Part shown: positions 4,800-5,513 of the stretch, in pieces
How the letters are laid out: each line of letters begins with the position of its first letter
How positions within the stretch are numbered: position 1 is the stretch's first letter
NCBI GenBank assembly: GCA_024654605.1
Contig: JANLHH010000111.1
Location: 1 to 5,513 of the forward strand
Source of the DNA: Patescibacteria group bacterium
Lineage (GTDB): Bacteria; Patescibacteriota; Minisyncoccia; Phycocordibacterales; JANLHH01
Reading direction: 5' to 3'
Length of the DNA: 5,513 nucleotides
Made by a program: the position numbers and the translations under genes
Notes under the pieces: generated by a model
What the model was told of the DNA's origin: nothing
The model's database searches: none
What the model saw: the letters and a program-made list of their open reading frames with translations, nothing else

Positions 4800-5513
4800 T
4801 CATGAAAGTGTGGTTGCCCAAATTTTAGATCCTCCGTTTACTTGTCTCGGCCTTCTATTTATAAGTACCTCTTTATTGCGGTCTGCATAAAAGTTCATAA
4901 GACCAATAAGTCCACCTTTTAAGGACTGGTCACCCTCACGCCGTGAGGAGTTTTGACCATCCCCTGTAAAAAACTTATTATTCCACCATGTGGCCTCAGT
5001 TATATCGTCACGATTACTCGCGTAGTAATCAGCAGTCACCCCATCAAGCAATATGATATGTCCCTCCTCCGGGATCTCAGGAGATTGAAATATTTTATAA
5101 GCTGCACCAGTTATCGTGGTATCCTGCCAGTTTTGCTCAAGCGTTAGGCTTGTAGTTGAGCTAAAACTTGCAATCTTATACGGATACCCCCACCCTGCGA
5201 CAGTCGTATCCGTGACCTCAAGATACATCCCGGCCATATACGCGGCAAATGTGGTGCCTGTCCCCGTTATAGTTGTTGTCCCATTAGTTATCGCAATTGA
5301 TCCTGTGGTGTAGTCGTCAATAAGCAAATCACGCTCACGGAAGTGATAATTGAAGGTGATGGTATATACGCCCTGTGGAATGGGAAATATACCAAAGTCT
5401 GTGTTTCTTGGGAAAATAAACTCAGGAGTCGCTGAGGTTTGAATTTGTATAGCATTTAAAAAGTCCCACTGACGCTGTGAATTTACGAAGGTTAGAGGGT
5501 ATGACACTGACCC
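4800..5513 (-). CDS. Head-tail adaptor-like protein, 5' end outside the window
   Basis: The stop is TGA at 4802-4800. The first possible start in the window is GTG at 5507-5505, but the frame stays open to the window edge (Gly-Ser before that GTG) and the visible protein lacks the helical N-terminus expected of adaptors, so the real start is probably beyond 5513. Residues are counted from that GTG. The region TPEFIFPRNTDFGIFPIPQGVYTITFNYHFRERDLL (about 27-62) matches the usual adaptor pattern of a Pro-Glu turn, a Pro-x-Pro motif, then a Tyr-rich strand and Asp-Leu. SPEIPEEGHIILLDGVTADYYA (142-163) matches the conserved Pro-Glu-Ile-Pro-Glu-x-x-His helix that follows it. Between them (about 67-140) lies a compact beta domain, GSIAITNGTTTITGTGTTF through SLTLEQNW, of a kind often seen in phage connector and tail proteins. 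Its likely role is to join the portal ring to the tail, next to the nozzle-like protein encoded just downstream. The family resemblance (SU10-type adaptors) is from memory. Confidence 0.65.
   Translation of the reverse strand, partial: GSVSYPLTFVNSQRQWDFLNAIQIQTSATPEFIFPRNTDFGIFPIPQGVYTITFNYHFRERDLLIDDYTTGSIAITNGTTTITGTGTTFAAYMAGMYLEVTDTTVAGWGYPYKIASFSSTTSLTLEQNWQDTTITGAAYKIFQSPEIPEEGHIILLDGVTADYYASNRDDITEATWWNNKFFTGDGQNSSRREGDQSLKGGLIGLMNFYADRNKEVLINRRPRQVNGGSKIWATTLS

Noticed and set aside
4953..5313. Two short plus-strand open frames opposite the adaptor gene
   Set aside because: Both are short, overlap each other in different frames, lie opposite a gene with clear family features and show no domain of their own.
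1..5513. Alternative genetic code (TGA read as an amino acid)
   Set aside because: Two genes end in TGA immediately at junctions with the next gene or terminator, and all frames are intact with TGA as a stop. Reassignment of TAG was not tested.
1..5513. tRNA, rRNA or transposon sequences
   Set aside because: Apart from 80 bases holding a terminator, the window is filled by coding sequence; I saw no cloverleaf, transposase or terminal inverted repeats.

Overview
The window looks like part of the structural (tail and connector) module of a tailed virus or prophage. Every supported gene lies on the minus strand, so transcription runs from the high-coordinate end to the low one. In that order there is a head-tail adaptor-like protein (5513 to 4800, entering from outside the window), a 1243-residue tail protein (4798 to 1067), a 92-residue fibre-like protein (1067 to 789), a Rho-independent terminator (about 748 to 719), and a 235-residue helical protein (708 to 1). 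An adaptor, then a large beta-propeller-like tail protein, then small fibre and helical proteins, is the order expected of a short-tailed (podovirus-like) virion module. That reading is inference from gene order and protein character; there is no portal, capsid or terminase gene here to confirm it. Two of the four genes end in TGA directly at a gene junction, so TGA is a stop here, which argues against genetic codes 4 and 25. The host cannot be named. Base composition is moderate, and the style of the proteins resembles environmental metagenome phages, but this is only an impression.

The first three genes are tightly packed. The adaptor and the large protein are separated by one base (TGA, one base, ATG). 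The large protein and the 92-residue protein share one base (TAATG), and a good Shine-Dalgarno sequence lies just upstream of that start. They were probably translated as a coupled set and closed by the terminator. The last gene follows an 80-base AT-rich gap that holds the terminator, and it has no visible ribosome binding site.

The most notable object is the 1243-residue protein. Its two ends look like one beta-propeller or nozzle-type tail protein. Into this scaffold a LamG/concanavalin A-like domain has been placed, and a glycine-rich module of about 400 residues is inserted in turn inside the LamG domain, splitting it into two halves that would rejoin into a normal LamG sequence. A further beta-sandwich-like segment lies between the LamG and the second scaffold part. 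This gives a nested architecture (scaffold, LamG, glycine-rich) on a virion surface protein, plausibly a swappable receptor- or glycan-binding cassette. The glycine-rich stretch is encoded largely by GGA codons. As a result the mRNA carries about two dozen GGAGG (Shine-Dalgarno-like) words and three identical 11-base triplet-repeat tracts that could change length in frame.
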